Program-made: the position numbers and the translations under genes | Shown: positions 11,590-22,814 of the stretch, piece by piece | Layout of the letters: the number at the start of each line of letters is the position of its first letter | Numbering within the stretch: position 1 is the first letter of the stretch | From: Amphiura filiformis | Taxonomy: Eukaryota > Echinodermata > Ophiuroidea > Amphilepidida > Amphiuridae | NCBI RefSeq assembly: GCF_039555335.1 | Contig: NC_092642.1 | Span: 15,157,208 to 15,221,207 of the forward strand | Length of the DNA: 64,000 nt | Reading direction: 5' to 3' | The notes under the pieces: generated by a model | The model's input: the letters and a program-made list of their open reading frames with translations, nothing else | The model's database searches: none | Told to the model about the DNA's origin: nothing

Positions 11590-12734
11590 CAATAACATTA
11601 ATATCTTGGAAATTCCCATGTGACTCAATGTTGTTATTGTATTGTATCGGAAATAGAACATCCCTGTGGGTATAGAAAGGTAAATGTAACGTCATGAGTT
11701 ATTAATAGCTGGGATTTTTCTGCTTTACTACTTCAGTATAAAAGAGAGAGGCGAGAGTTTCCCCGTGACAGATTTGGATCAAGAACGTTATTGTATAGAC
11801 TTTCAAATGTGATGGTAGTCTATGTGCCTTCAAAGAAAAGTACCTGTAAACCAGTCATTTTGCATAGCCACAAAAGTGCTCATCCTCCCCAAGAGAATAA
11901 CATTCTTCTGTCGACTTGCTGAAGTCTGGTTTATGAAACAACACATCTGTCAATATAAGCTGAACAGTGTGGAAAAAGCCTGTTTCCTGGAGAAAGTAAG
12001 TGATTGGTGAGAGCAGCACCATGTTTGAAATTGTCATCTGTGCAAGGATTTGTACGCAAAGAATAAATTCAAGTCTACAGTAGACTTCGCTGAACAGTGG
12101 TCTTCGCAGGACAAGTTTGAATCAAGATATACATCAGTCGTCCAGAACATTGAGTGCAACAGAACTTTGAAATCAACAACAAGAAGATTGCCGGATAAGT
12201 AAACAGTATAATTCATTAGTAACATTGTTATTCATAAAGTGCATGCATTTATTTTTATGTACAGGAATTGTCAATTATATTATACTTTTCATTAAAGATT
12301 CAGATTATGTTAGCTTGTAAACAAACAGTATTTTTGTGAGAACTGAGAAAAGGTGTAATTGGCCTTGAGTCTTTACGGCTCGTAACACTATGGATTTAAA
12401 GAGCAGCCACTGGCTCAGTGAAAATATCCCCAGGTTGCAGGTTTCAATCCTTGTAAATAAGTAGCTCTTGGTTATTTGGCTATTGGTCAATTTCAGTTAC
12501 TTTAAAGCAGTCTTTTCAGACCACACAAACAAATAAAAAAGTTTCCATGCGTCGCCCAACCCTATTAGTGATATTATATAACCTTGTTTTAAATTCATCA
12601 TTGTGACTAATTTCTCAGTGGAATACTTGTATATGGCCAAACCATTGTTAAATGCGATTTGGGATTTCACACTTTGAAGGACCGTGAAGGTTACGTTAAC
12701 AATATATGACTTTTATTACGACATTTGCGCCTTG

Positions 12735-13706
12735 TTTAATAACGAAAGATGCTGTTGCCAATTAGTCCAAGTGTCAGTGGCAACAATTAGATCAAAATAT
12801 TGAAAATAATTTCCTATTTGCTTGCTCTCCAGTGTGATTTTTGGGGTGGATCGGTCGGTCTGATGTTTTTAATGACTCACTACTGTATAGGTCTGTAGGC
12901 AGTGAACATTGGTCATGTGGAAAGATGTATCCCGGAGATACATCAATACTTCACTTCAGACGTTTCAATACGCAAGATACACCATAGAAATGGATTCAAA
13001 AGGGTCGACTCTGAATTTAGTCAATTTTGGGACGGTCGGTGCAGGCAAGCAAACAATTTATTTGCCTTAACAAGAAGCAGATGCAGGATCGGATAGATCC
13101 TCAGAAAGCTTACAAAATGATTTCCCAGCAAACACAAAACATTTTCGACATCATTCGCAAAAGGTTATAAAAGGTTGTCAGAAAACGTTTAAATGTCGGG
13201 TTATATAAAGGGTATAAAAACGTTTTAATAACATTCCAAAAACATTTGTGAAAACTTGGTACAAATCATTCTAAATAGAATGTTATTTTGGGGTTGAAAA
13301 AATATTTTGCCAAAAATGATTGCCCAAAATATTTACAATAACGTTTTAAAAATATTTTTACGACCTTTATAATAACCCGACATTTAAATGTTATTAAAAC
13401 GTTTTGTAAAAAACATTTTAAGAACATTTCTGTGTTTGCTGGATGCAAATATTTTAACATAATGTTGACAAAATATTTGGCCAAAAATGTTTGCAAAAAT
13501 AGTTTACAATGACATTTCGAAACATTTTAAAAATATTGTTGTAGTGTGTTTTCATACAAAACGTTTTAAAACGATTTTATGACCTTTATAGAACCCGACA
13601 TTTTAATGTTATTAAAACTTTTTTACCTAAACCAAAATCCAAAATATAACTTATTTAAAACGTTTAAAAACCTTTGTGTGTTTGCTGGGTTGTTGCTAGA
13701 ATTCAT
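12735..13706 (-). pseudogene. GPCR 5'-end remnant (copy 3), split by an element
   Basis: The minus strand reads ATG AAT TCT AGC AAC at 13706 and then enters the inverted-repeat element. The GPCR sequence resumes at about 13121, with ATTTTGTAAGCTTTCTGAGG and GATCCGATCCTGCATCTG. A degraded first-helix segment (TTGGACTAATTGGCAACAGC) lies near 12745-12770. Helices 2-7 are absent. It is the duplicate of the remnant at 3690-3841. Confidence 0.7.
13122..13690. mobile_element. CCCAGCAAACA inverted-repeat element, with an extra arm
   Basis: The left end CCCAGCAAACACAAAACATT is matched in reverse by GTGTGTTTGCTGGG at 13677-13690. An internal right end, TTCTGTGTTTGCTGG, occurs at about 13427-13441, and the arms AATGTCGGGTTATATAAAGG and CCTTTATAATAACCCGACAT pair around 13196 and 13380. 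It reads as a complete unit of about 320 bp followed by a second right half. Related sequence is at 59193-59520. Confidence 0.75.
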
Positions 13707-14490
13707 GATGGATGTTTTGTAGTAGAAATTTATCAGATAACAGAATACATTAAGTCCGAGCTTCGGATGCCGTGAGTCAAAAATGTGGTATACTTTTTAT
13801 TTTTTCAACTACATGTGTTCCAATACGAAATGCACAATTGAAATAGGTGAAATGAGAAAATAGATTGCTATTTGTAAGTATTTGTCCGAAAGACATTGGA
13901 AGAGGAGATCCAAGCTGTGACGGTAGTATATTCCTGAAGTCTATTAGGTTGTGCGTTGATAATTACGATGCTTTTAGAATCAACGTGATTTTCAGTCATT
14001 GTGATCCACAAAAGTTCTTGTTGCGGTATATTCGGCTTAAATCATTAATATAATGGTTACTTACAGGTAAATGTCTAAAATGTGTTCAACCAGTTCTTAA
14101 AACGATCCCGATATGAGAGAGTATGAGAGTATGAGTTTCGAATATGATATACAATTGGGCATCTTCTATTTGAAATAGGCCTAGTCACTCCAGTTGTGAA
14201 ACATAAAGGTAAAGCTATAACATAGCGGGAGTATGTGTTTCAAAATGATTAACCCTGACCAATTACATTTGAAAAACATACTTTCCCTGTGGAAGATATT
14301 TCCAAATTCTTACCACTGATAGCCAGAATGGAGTCAAGTGACTCTCAAAGTGGAGTAAACTAGCACTGACTCTCAAAAGGAGTCACCTGACTATCATAAG
14401 AGAGTCAGTTGACTCTACCCGTGGAGTCAATTGACTCTACATTCAGAGTCGTCGACGGAGTCAAGAAATTTATGACTCTTCAAGAGAGTC

Positions 14491-15149
14491 AGACTCTGGA
14501 ATAGTTTGGCTGTTGACACCATGAAATATATATTCTCCCATTCCTAAGGGATAGTGGTTTAGCCTAAATTTCTTCATCCTGTCGGCTGACGATCGCCTAT
14601 ATGGCGTGAAATTCAAAGTAAAGTCTCCTATTCCGGTAGGTATCTTGATGTACATCTATGCTTCATTTCAAATGTTGAGTTTTAGTTTTGGTTTTGGTCA
14701 CGTGATTTCCTATTATCCTGCCTAAACTCTTGACTCACACGATATCGATATCTTTGTTTCTACCTTTTGTTAAAAAAACTTCAAGGAGATTCGGTTTTCA
14801 TTTTAGTTTCTTATGTAATCATGGTGTGAAGAAGAAATCATTTGGTTTGAAGTTACCTGATCTAAGTATACAAAAGAAATGCTTAAATTTCGCAGTGCAA
14901 TATTCACGATCATCTCGATCGACATTGAAAAACGTGGTTTACAAAACCGAATAAGCCATGACTATTTTAGCTGTGAAAAAATATAGACCATCGAAATAAT
15001 TTGCATTCGACATTACAAAAGGGGCGATTCAGCATGTTCAGGTGTTATAAACAAAATCGATTCATGTCCTTAATCCCATGTACCAGAGTCGATGGAAGGC
15101 CATTATAATTTACATGTTATAACTTATATGACTTCCAATATAAGCTAAT
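14491..15149. other. No gene seen
   Basis: Intergenic sequence with frames up to 74 codons (14730-14954) that show no motif or composition change. Nothing assignable. Confidence 0.55.
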
Positions 15150-16893
15150 CAGTCTAAACGCAGGACAACCGTTCTTTTGTTCTGCTTAGTCGCGCTAAAA
15201 GTCGATCGATACATGTTAAAATCAGCACAATTCCGAGATACACCTTTTTGCTATGAAATTTATTTTCTCGGTCAAATATAAAGCAAAATTTTTTTTTTTT
15301 CTTCAGTAATGTCAAATAAAAACATAGTGCTTGGATGAACATTTTTTATAAATCCTGGTGTTAAAATTAAGCATCAAATTGTGTCTTTTAGTGTGATATT
15401 TTTGATTTTTATAGGCCTTTAGTTCGCCCGTGAGCTTTTTGCAGAATTCATTTTTTAGCGTCTCAAACTAATATAGTTTGCTAAAGAAAGATATTTCCTA
15501 CCTCTGTAAAGCACATCGTGTGGGTCTATATATTATAGTTTTGTCAGAATTTCCGTTTTGATTCCATAATTTTTGAATACCAGCTGAAAAAATTTCAAAT
15601 CCACGCGTGAAATACTAGCATTGTGGATCGATATCTCTGGGTGCCCGGCCTGGATACAGTTTTGCCAGAACTTCAATATAGCAAAGAAATTACCTAGTGT
15701 TTCGGTATAGTGCCTTTTGTTTGTGTTTGTTTGAAATTGCTTAAACCCACCGAAAGTCATAATGAAGCAGCCAAAACAATACAAGGTTAAACACGGAAGT
15801 TTATAACAACCTATTATAATGACCTAAAGGAAAAATCATTTATGGTAACAATGAGCCTTGCATTGTAAGTCATGGTTCCAATGTGTTGAGTACCCACCCC
15901 ACCCCCATAGGCCTACATAATATTACATACCGGTACCTAATAATATTTATATAGCACGGCTATAGCTATACATTTAGAAAGTAGGTCCTATAGCGCTAAA
16001 TTATGACAAATAGGCCTACACAAACCCGAACGCAAGTTTGAAGGGTGTAATGAAAATGCCAACCCGCGATGGGGGGGGTCATTCAAAATTCACCTGGAGA
16101 TAGGAGGGACAGAAAATTAAAATCCCTCTAATAACACGCGAATTTTTCTAGGTTTGGACAGTGGATTTTCCCATGGACCTCATCCTAGGTAAATAAATAA
16201 ACAAACAAACAAACAAACAGACAAAATGGTTTTCATAATCATGGAATCCATAGCCCCTATAAATTGAAATTGCAGGCTATCACGGGAGCAAATTTCCAAA
16301 ATCCACCTCATTTACCAGAATTGGGGATTTGGGCTACCAAATCGCTGGTCAGGCAATCCTGGTTTTCAATGGAAAAGGGACCTGGGTTGACAACAATTGG
16401 AATATCGATTATTTGTGCTGGTTGCTCTCGAGGTAAAGTACTAAGTTTGACATTTTCGGAGCATGGAGGGGAAAAGGGAAAATAAAAACGGAAATTCTGA
16501 CAAAACTATAATATATAGACCCACACGATGTGCTTTACAGAGGTGGGAAATATCTTTCTTTAGCAAACTATATTAGTTTGAGACGCTAAAAATGAATTCT
16601 GCAAAAAGCTCACGGGCGAACTAAAGGCCTATAAAAAAAAAAAATATCACACTAAAAGACACAATTTGATGTTTAATTTTAACACCAGGATTTTTAAAAA
16701 AAATGTTCATCCAAGCACTATGTTTTTATTTGACATTACTGAAGAAAAAAAAAATTTTGCTTTATATTTGACCGAGAAAATAAATTTCATAGCAAAAAGG
16801 TGTATCTCGGAATTGTGCTGATTTTAACATGTATCGATCGACTTTTAGCGCGACTAAGCAGAACAAAAGAACGGTTGTCCTGCGTTTAGACTG
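15150..16893. mobile_element. 1.74-kb element with ~410-bp inverted repeats and TAAT target duplication
   Basis: The left arm 15150-15559 starts CAGTCTAAACGCAGGACAAC. The right arm 16485-16893 is its reverse complement, ending GTTGTCCTGCGTTTAGACTG. TAAT stands immediately outside both ends (15146-15149 and 16894-16897). The 925-bp centre has no frame with transposase motifs, so this is a non-autonomous element mobilised in trans. The 4-bp duplication and CA-type termini would fit a CACTA/Chapaev-like source, but that is only a suggestion. Confidence 0.85.
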
Positions 16894-16920
16894 TAATGAC
16901 TTTTACTAAAGCAATTTTTA

Positions 16921-17171
16921 CTGGAAAAAAATGAGAAGATAGAGGGGGAAAGAGAGTGGGGGGAAAGAGTGTGTGTGGGAAGGTAAGGGCAGGGAGAAAG
17001 AGAAACAGATGGGAGAAAGCATTGGAAGTGAAGAGGGAAGGGGAGTAGAGCTGAAATTTCAGTGATTCAAGACAAGTGGTTCATTATGTTTAGAAATGAG
17101 GTACATTCTAGCGGTACCTCTTTTATTATCATAAATAATGTACCGCTTGTCTTGAGGCACTGAAATTCCAG
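16921..17171. repeat. Purine-rich tract and 121-bp hairpin
   Basis: 16921-17050 is a run of GGGAAAGAG-type purines. 17051-17171 is an imperfect palindrome: CTGAAATTTCAGTG at the left pairs with CACTGAAATTCCAG at the right, and GAGGTAC with GTACCTC in the centre. A short further hairpin, TATCAAGGGG/CCCCTTGATA, lies at 17269-17293. Confidence 0.6.
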
Positions 17172-17764
17172 TGTACATAGTCACTGGATTCCTTGCCCCT
17201 ATAATATACATAACTTTTGTTACCAGTGTGTTTTTATTTTTTGAGAAAAATGCAAAAAGTCACAAATTTATCAAGGGGTGTACCCCCTTGATATTTCCAT
17301 CACATAAGATGTCAAAATGTGGGTGCTTTTTTTAACGATTTTTAACATGTACAGTAAAAATGGCAACATTGCAAAGTCTCCCCGCTCCGCTGCTCCCAGA
17401 GTCACTTTTACCTGCTCCCCAATCGCGTGAAAATTTTAAATGAATTTGCAATAATACGACGGTAAGAAATCAGTTTAAACATCAGGTTTATGACGTGTGG
17501 TACACCAAGTTAAAACTCATTTTAACACCATCGCGTGCAAATAAATAAAATTACAACGTTGGATGATACTCTAACTTTTAAAAAATAAAAAGATAATAGA
17601 TTAGATTCGTTCGTAGATAATTTCTACACGCCATAGCCATTACTTGTTTTGTTGTTAACTTCTTCTCGAATTAATCACTTATCAAAAAGAAACCGTATAA
17701 AAGAATGGGTTAAGTGATACATTTATAATGTTGTTAAAATCAAAGACTAAAATGTAATGCATCA

Positions 17765-17998
17765 ATGGGAACTGCAATATCCGCTTTGCAACAAAACTGC
17801 ACACTAGGAAATCTACTGAAATCACACCACCAACTAGCAAATCTTGTCAAGCACCGTCTGGTGACGACGTGTTTCCACAATATGCGTAACGAAGACGAGA
17901 ACGAAGATCGCCCAAAGTCAACATCTAGTATACAAATAACCAGCGACGCACACCGACATCGCCTGGATAATAATTATTTGGTGCAGCAGAGACACTAA
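17765..17998 (+). other. Unassigned 77-codon frame, probably not a gene
   Basis: The frame starts MGTAISALQQNCTLG and has no recognised domain. Its last 16 or so codons lie inside the mobile element that begins at 17949, so the 3' end is element sequence. It could be a truncated first exon, but no splice or homology evidence supports it. Confidence 0.15.
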
Positions 17999-18494
17999 AC
18001 ACGGGATCGATACACGTGAATTGCTAAGCACGATTTTGATATCAGACGAAAATCTTCGGATACTGGGTTAGAAAATGATGAATATCTCCCGTAAATGATT
18101 TCGTCTCAGGAAACCAGATCTGGTCTCATACACTTGAAAATACGTGTTGAACAGATATGATAGTCGTTAGTTTGCGCTTTGAGAAACGGCCGTGAGTCTT
18201 GAACTCAAAATCTGACCAAAATCGCTAATTTTATATTGCGTTGGTCCTGTATGGACTACAGCGCGCAGGCTATACTCCAGTGTAGGCAGTATGACCATTG
18301 ACCGCAATGTCGTATACAGGCTTACTCACACAGCGATAAATCAATTACCCCGGCTATTGTCAGTAGCCTTAGTCAGGTCACTTGGCTAATTATATGCGTC
18401 TCATAAGGTCGGAATAAAATGACCTTTCGTGGCTGTGGATTCAACCTACCATGGCGATTTCTACCATGGAGATATTGGGGCGATGACACTGTGC
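17949..18494 (+). mobile_element. 546-bp element with GACG target duplication (copy 1)
   Basis: It begins CACACCGACATCGCCTGG and ends GGCGATGACACTGTGC, whose reverse complement GCACAGTGTCATCGCC gives short imperfect terminal repeats. GACG flanks both ends (17945-17948 and 18495-18498). A second copy lies at 21968-22535 in the same orientation with a different 4-bp duplication. No coding capacity. Confidence 0.8.
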
Positions 18495-18513
18495 GACGTC
18501 TGTGTGTGTGTCT

Positions 18514-18840
18514 GTCTGTCCGGCTATGCGTTTCGCCGCGCTTCGACGCATCAATCCGATATTTCGGATATGGATAGGTTTCAGGAAAAGCATGTTGACC
18601 GGGTGGTTTTGAAGGTCATCGGAGGTCAAGGTCAAAGGTCAAAATTTCAAGATTTGCCCGATCTGGCCCAAACTTGGTTGGTGGAATCATTGATACAAGG
18701 GGAATATATATGCGCGAAGTAAAATGAGGTCAACCGAGGTCAAAGGTCATTACGGAGGGGGTCAAATTTCAAACTTTGTCCGGTCGGACTCAAGCTTGGT
18801 GGGTGGAATCCTTGATACAAGGGGAATATATGCGCAAAAT
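18514..18840 (+). repeat. AGGTCAAAGGTCA-type repeat
   Basis: Repeated GGTCAAGGTCAAAGGTCAA and AACTTGGTTGGTGGAATC blocks occur twice, about 150 bp apart (from about 18600 and 18735). A similar sequence is present at 48885-49020. The repeat resembles tandem nuclear-receptor half sites, but its dispersed, intergenic occurrence argues for a repeat family and not a regulatory element. Confidence 0.55.
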
Positions 18841-18844
18841 AAAA

Positions 18845-19001
18845 TCTTAGACGTCTAAGAATTTCGCGGTAGACTTGAATCGACCAATCACAGAGCCAGA
18901 AATCACAAACATCCAATCATCTTAAGCGTATACAATTACTGGCCAATTAAATCTTAGACGCCTAAGATTTTACACGCCTAAGAATTCTTAGACGTCTAAG
19001 A
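18845..19001. repeat. Three copies of a 16-bp palindrome
   Basis: TCTTAGACGTCTAAGA is present at 18845-18860 and 18986-19001, with a one-base variant, TCTTAGACGCCTAAGA, at 18952-18967. A fourth perfect copy is at 21852-21867, beyond the LINE fragments. Confidence 0.9.
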
Positions 19002-19030
19002 TTGACCATTCACCGTGACTTATAATAGAG

Positions 19031-19972
19031 GTGGACGGTATCTATCTAACTATCTATCTAGGCTATGTCAATCCACTTTTGGACGTGGCCCTCCTCATGA
19101 TCACTCCATACCTAACTAAGATCGCAATTCAGGAATGTATCAGTGACATTTTATGTTGGATGGATAGCAATAAGCTAATGCTAAACACAGATAAGACCGA
19201 GGTTATGATGGTGGGCACTGCTTCTCGTGTTAAGCAGGTTGCTAGTAATTCCATCACAATTTTGAATTCTGATATCAAAATACAGGAGTCTGTTAAGTAC
19301 CTTGGGGTGAGATTGGATCAAACGTTATCCATGTCCAGTCACATCAGTGAAGTTTGTCGTTCATCATTTTTATCTTTAAGACGTATTGGATGTATTCGGT
19401 CTTATCTGTCTGATAGAGCTACATCATGTCTTGTCAATTCAATTATAACATCACGTCTTGACTTCTGTAACTCGTCCTTGACTGGTATCACCACTGACCA
19501 ACTTAACAGACTTCAAAGAATACAAAATTGCGCGGCCCGTTTAATCATGAAGAAAAGGGAGTATGAGCATATCACCCCCGTCATATATGAGCTTCACTGG
19601 CTGCCTTTAGAATTTCGGATTCAGTATAAGTTAGCTGTTCTTGCTTTTCGGCATTTTGAAGGTACGTACCAACTTATCTGTCTGCTACGCTCTGCACGCA
19701 CAAACCAGCTTGATCACTTCGATCTTTTACGGAAAGATTATTGAAATCGGCTGGTGAACGCTCCTTTTATTTCGCTGCTCCGGCTGTTTGGAATTCACTT
19801 CCAAACATCCTCCGTAACACACATTCGCTTACTCAGTTCAAAAAGCAACTTAAAACTCATCTTTTTCTTTTTTTCTTCGTGCTTTTCCGGATTCACATGT
19901 GTAACTTGTTTGTCTTTATTGTTTGTGCGCCTTGAGTTCTTTTGAAGATTGTGCGCCTACTAAGAACCCTCC
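19031..19972 (+). pseudogene. CR1/L2-like LINE, 3' part of reverse transcriptase
   Basis: The frame 19031-19744 carries the region after the RT catalytic site: CISDILCWMDSNKLMLNTDK, TEVMMVG, VKYLGVRLDQTLSMSSHI, TSRLDFCNSSL, LNRLQRIQNCAARLI, and HITPVIYELHWLPLEFRI. This order is characteristic of CR1/L2-type LINE proteins. The catalytic YADD box has decayed at about 19090-19110. A frameshift near 19740 moves the end of the protein (ERSFYFAAPAVWNSLP, FKKQLKTHLF) into another frame at 19741-19935. The copy is 5'-truncated and dead, and ends at the (TTA)n tract. Confidence 0.85.
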
Positions 19973-19998
19973 GTTATTATTATTATTATTATTATTAT
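19973..19998. repeat. (TTA)n tract shared by two LINE tails
   Basis: Nine TTA triplets. It is the 3' tail of the plus-strand LINE and, read on the other strand, the (TAA)n tail of the minus-strand LINE that follows. Confidence 0.9.
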
Positions 19999-21580
19999 CT
20001 ACTGCTACTCTCGCCCATATGCATGTTGTACCAATATATGATGATATCATCTCTCCACCTCCTCTACTGTCTACCTCTTCTTCTTTTTCCCATTCCTGGT
20101 TGCCATTCAAACAATCTCTTTGTCCATCTGTTATCATTTCTTCTGGCAACATGTTCAGTCCATCTTCATTTTGATTATTTTAATTTTTCTCAAAATGTCT
20201 GCATGGTTGAGCACCTCACTTTGTCTTGCAGTGAGATGTTTAACATTTGCCGTTCCATTGCTCTTTGAGCAGATTGTAGTTTAGTTTATAAGTATTTAGT
20301 TAATGACCATATTTCAGAGCCATACATCATTGTTGGAAGGACACATTGATTATATACTTTCCTTCTGAGTGACATGGGCATATTTTTGTTGCACAAGATT
20401 TCTTTATGTCTTCCAAAGTAACTCCGTCCTGCTTTTATCCTTCTCAATACTACTTCCGAACAATCCTTTAACCTCCGTGTCTGGCCCAGATATTTATACT
20501 CCTCAACGCTTTCAATTTCCTGATCTTCAATGGTGATCTTTTCATCTGTTGCCATATTTATCATATATTTTGTTTTTCCTTTTTCAATCCCACCTTCTTG
20601 CTTTCTTTATTCAAGTCACTAAGTTGTATTTCCATGTCCTTCACTGATGAGTTAGTAAAGGGCAACGTCATCTGCAAATCGGAGGTCTGTTAATTTTTCC
20701 TCCATCAGCATTTATTCCTTTTTCATCCAAAGGTAGTTTTGGAAGATAACCTCCATAGCTGCTTTGAATATCTTTGGTGACAACGTATCTCTTTGTCTAA
20801 CTCGTCTGAATATCTTAACAATTTCAGAACCGTCACTATCCAGATGGATTCGAGATGTTGCATCTTTGTATATATTCTCCAGAATACAAACATACCCTTC
20901 ATTTATACCTATTTCTCTCAGTGTTTGGAAGAAATCCTGATGTTCTACGGAATCAAATGCTTTCTCGCAATCAGTGAATTCAATACATAAGTCAAGTTGG
21001 TATTTGTTTCACTTTTCTATGACATGTATGAGTTGGTGTATTGCAAGTAGGTGGTCCATGGTTGAGAAACCTTCTCTAAAACCCGTCTGCTGGTTGATGT
21101 TCATCCAGTTCTTTCTTTAGTCTATTTTGAAGAATTTTTGTGAACATTTTGTAAGGATGTGAGAGAAGACTAATGGGTCTGTAGTTCTTGATGTCTCCTT
21201 TGTCTCCCTTCTTGTGAAGAAGAATGATTTTTGCTTCCTTCCAAGATTGTGGGATGCATTTTTGGTGGTGATTTGGTTAAACAGTTTTGCTAGATGGATT
21301 ATTACTTCACTTCCTCCTTCCTCGAGAATATCCTTTGTTATCTCATCTAATCCTGGTGTCTTGTTTTTTCATCTCCTTGATTGCTGTTTCTACTTCACGA
21401 AAATGTATTACTTTTACTTGGAGGTGCTACAGATGCTGCCTCTTCTAGGAGCTTCTAAGATGATGTTTGTTATCAGGCTGCATCTGTCACTTATGTTGAG
21501 ATGTTCATCTTCCAAGATATAAAATCTATTTTGCAATTGGATTTGAAATTCTTCCTTCCTTTCTCTTAGTTTAAGCAAGT
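19999..21580 (-). pseudogene. RTE-like LINE reverse transcriptase, degenerate
   Basis: Read on the minus strand from about 21580 downward, broken frames encode RT segments in order. These are a LLSHPYKMFTKILQNRL-like start, GFREGFSTMDHL, a CIEFTDCEKAFDSVEHQ block holding the first catalytic Asp region, then LTDLRFADDVAL with the FADD active site near 20661-20690. The C-terminal frame 20286-20564 has IESVEEYKYLGQTRR and RRIKAGRSYFGRHKEILCNK, then VLPTMMYGSEIW. The order fits an RTE-type endonuclease/reverse transcriptase. Several frameshifts and stops make it non-functional. The 3' end meets the (TAA)n tract. Confidence 0.8.
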
Positions 21581-21925
21581 TAACTTTCTTCTTCCGGTAT
21601 CGCGTTTCTCCAAAAATGTACGACAGACGCTTTATAAACTTGCTGTGTTATTTGGAGCACTGTGTTTGGAGGCACGCCACCAAATAATATCCCATTGAAG
21701 TACATGTAGTAAACACACAAGAAAGTAAGTGAAGACCTGAGCGCAAGAAGACCGTTAGACCACATGGCCCCTCAACATGTATACACTTAAGTTGCGTATA
21801 GTTTCGTATAGTTTGTTAATGTTTTATACATGTTCAGGGGCCAAAATTGCATCTTAGACGTCTAAGATTTCATCTTAGGCTTGTAAGGTTAGGGGTATTA
21901 TCTTACGCGTATTTTGAAGGTATCC
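21580..21925. other. No gene seen; one palindrome
   Basis: Boundary region between the minus-strand LINE and the interrupted SINE. It contains the fourth TCTTAGACGTCTAAGA copy at 21852-21867 and nothing else assignable. Confidence 0.5.
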
Positions 21926-21934
21926 GCCTTCCAT

Positions 21935-22590
21935 ACAAGCGAGAGGTCTGCGTTCAAGTCCCCCGCACACACCGACATCGCCTGGCTAATAATTATTTGG
22001 TGCAGCAGAGATACTAAAATAAATACCCGGGATCGATACACGTGAATTGCTATGCACGATTTTGATATCAGACGAAAATCTTCAGATACCGGGGTAGATA
22101 ATGATGAATATCTCCCGTAAATGATTTAGTCTCAAGAAACCAGATCTGGCATGTCTGGTCTCATACACTTGAAAATACGTGTTGAACAGATATGATAGTC
22201 GTTAGCTTGCGTCTTGAGAAAAGGTCGTGCGTCTTGAACTCAAAATCTGACCAAAATTCTAATTTTATATTGCGTTGGTCCTGTATGGACTACAGCGCGC
22301 AGGCTATAGCTGCACTCACTACTCCAGTGGAGGCAGTATGACTATTGACCGCAATGTCGTATACACGCTTACTCACACAGCGAGAAATCAATTACCCCGG
22401 CTACAGTAGCCTTAGTCAGGTCACTTGGCTAATTATGCGTCTCATAAGGTCGGAATAAAATGGCCATGCGTTGCTGTGGATTCAACCTACCATGGCGATT
22501 TCTACCATGAAGATATCGGGGCGATGACACTGTGCCGCAGATATGTCCAGAGTTTTACCCTGGTTTATCTGCCTATGCATGTAATGTTTC
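21935..22590 (+). mobile_element. SINE fragment interrupted by another element
   Basis: The tRNA-like stretch CAAGCGAGAGGTCTGCGTTC (21938-21957), then AAGTCCCC and CGCA, is cut at 21967. It resumes at 22536 with CGCAGATATGTCCAGAG and a body ending TATGCATG. Joined, it parallels the uninterrupted SINE at 22815-22940. The interruption is exactly the element at 21968-22535. Confidence 0.65.
21968..22535 (+). mobile_element. 568-bp element with CGCA target duplication (copy 2)
   Basis: Second copy of the family at 17949-18494, with the same termini (CACACCGACATCGCC and CGATGACACTGTGC). CGCA flanks both sides (21964-21967 and 22536-22539). It sits inside a SINE, and the SINE at 22815 shows the unoccupied form of the site. 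Confidence 0.8.
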
Positions 22591-22814
22591 CATTTGTTTA
22601 ATTGTACTAGTGTGCGATGCGTGATTCTTCTATCCCCTGTATATTGATATATTAAGGATAACGATTAACCATCATTAATTTGATCTCATGCGCTAGTTTG
22701 CAATGTTTGAATGTTTCTATGTTCCAGTGTATGATGCATCATTAATTGACCTCGTACACTGGTATGCTATGTGTTGTCTGTACTGTTTACCCAGACTTGA
22801 GTTTATCAGGGACA

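Larger units (their letters stand above)
11590..14490. repeat. Segmental duplication, copy B
   Basis: Direct partner of 2361-4790. Copy B lacks the (TTG)n tract, has small deletions near 12545, and contains the inverted-repeat element at about 13122-13690. Outside those differences the copies align closely by eye. Confidence 0.8.

Noticed and set aside
18600-18760. Tandem nuclear-receptor response elements (AGGTCAAAGGTCA)
   Set aside because: The words belong to a repeat family also found at 48885-49020, with no adjacent gene to regulate at this site.
17949-22535. LTR retrotransposon with ~550-bp LTRs
   Set aside because: The two repeats lack TG...CA ends, each has its own 4-bp duplication, and the interior is LINE sequence in two orientations.
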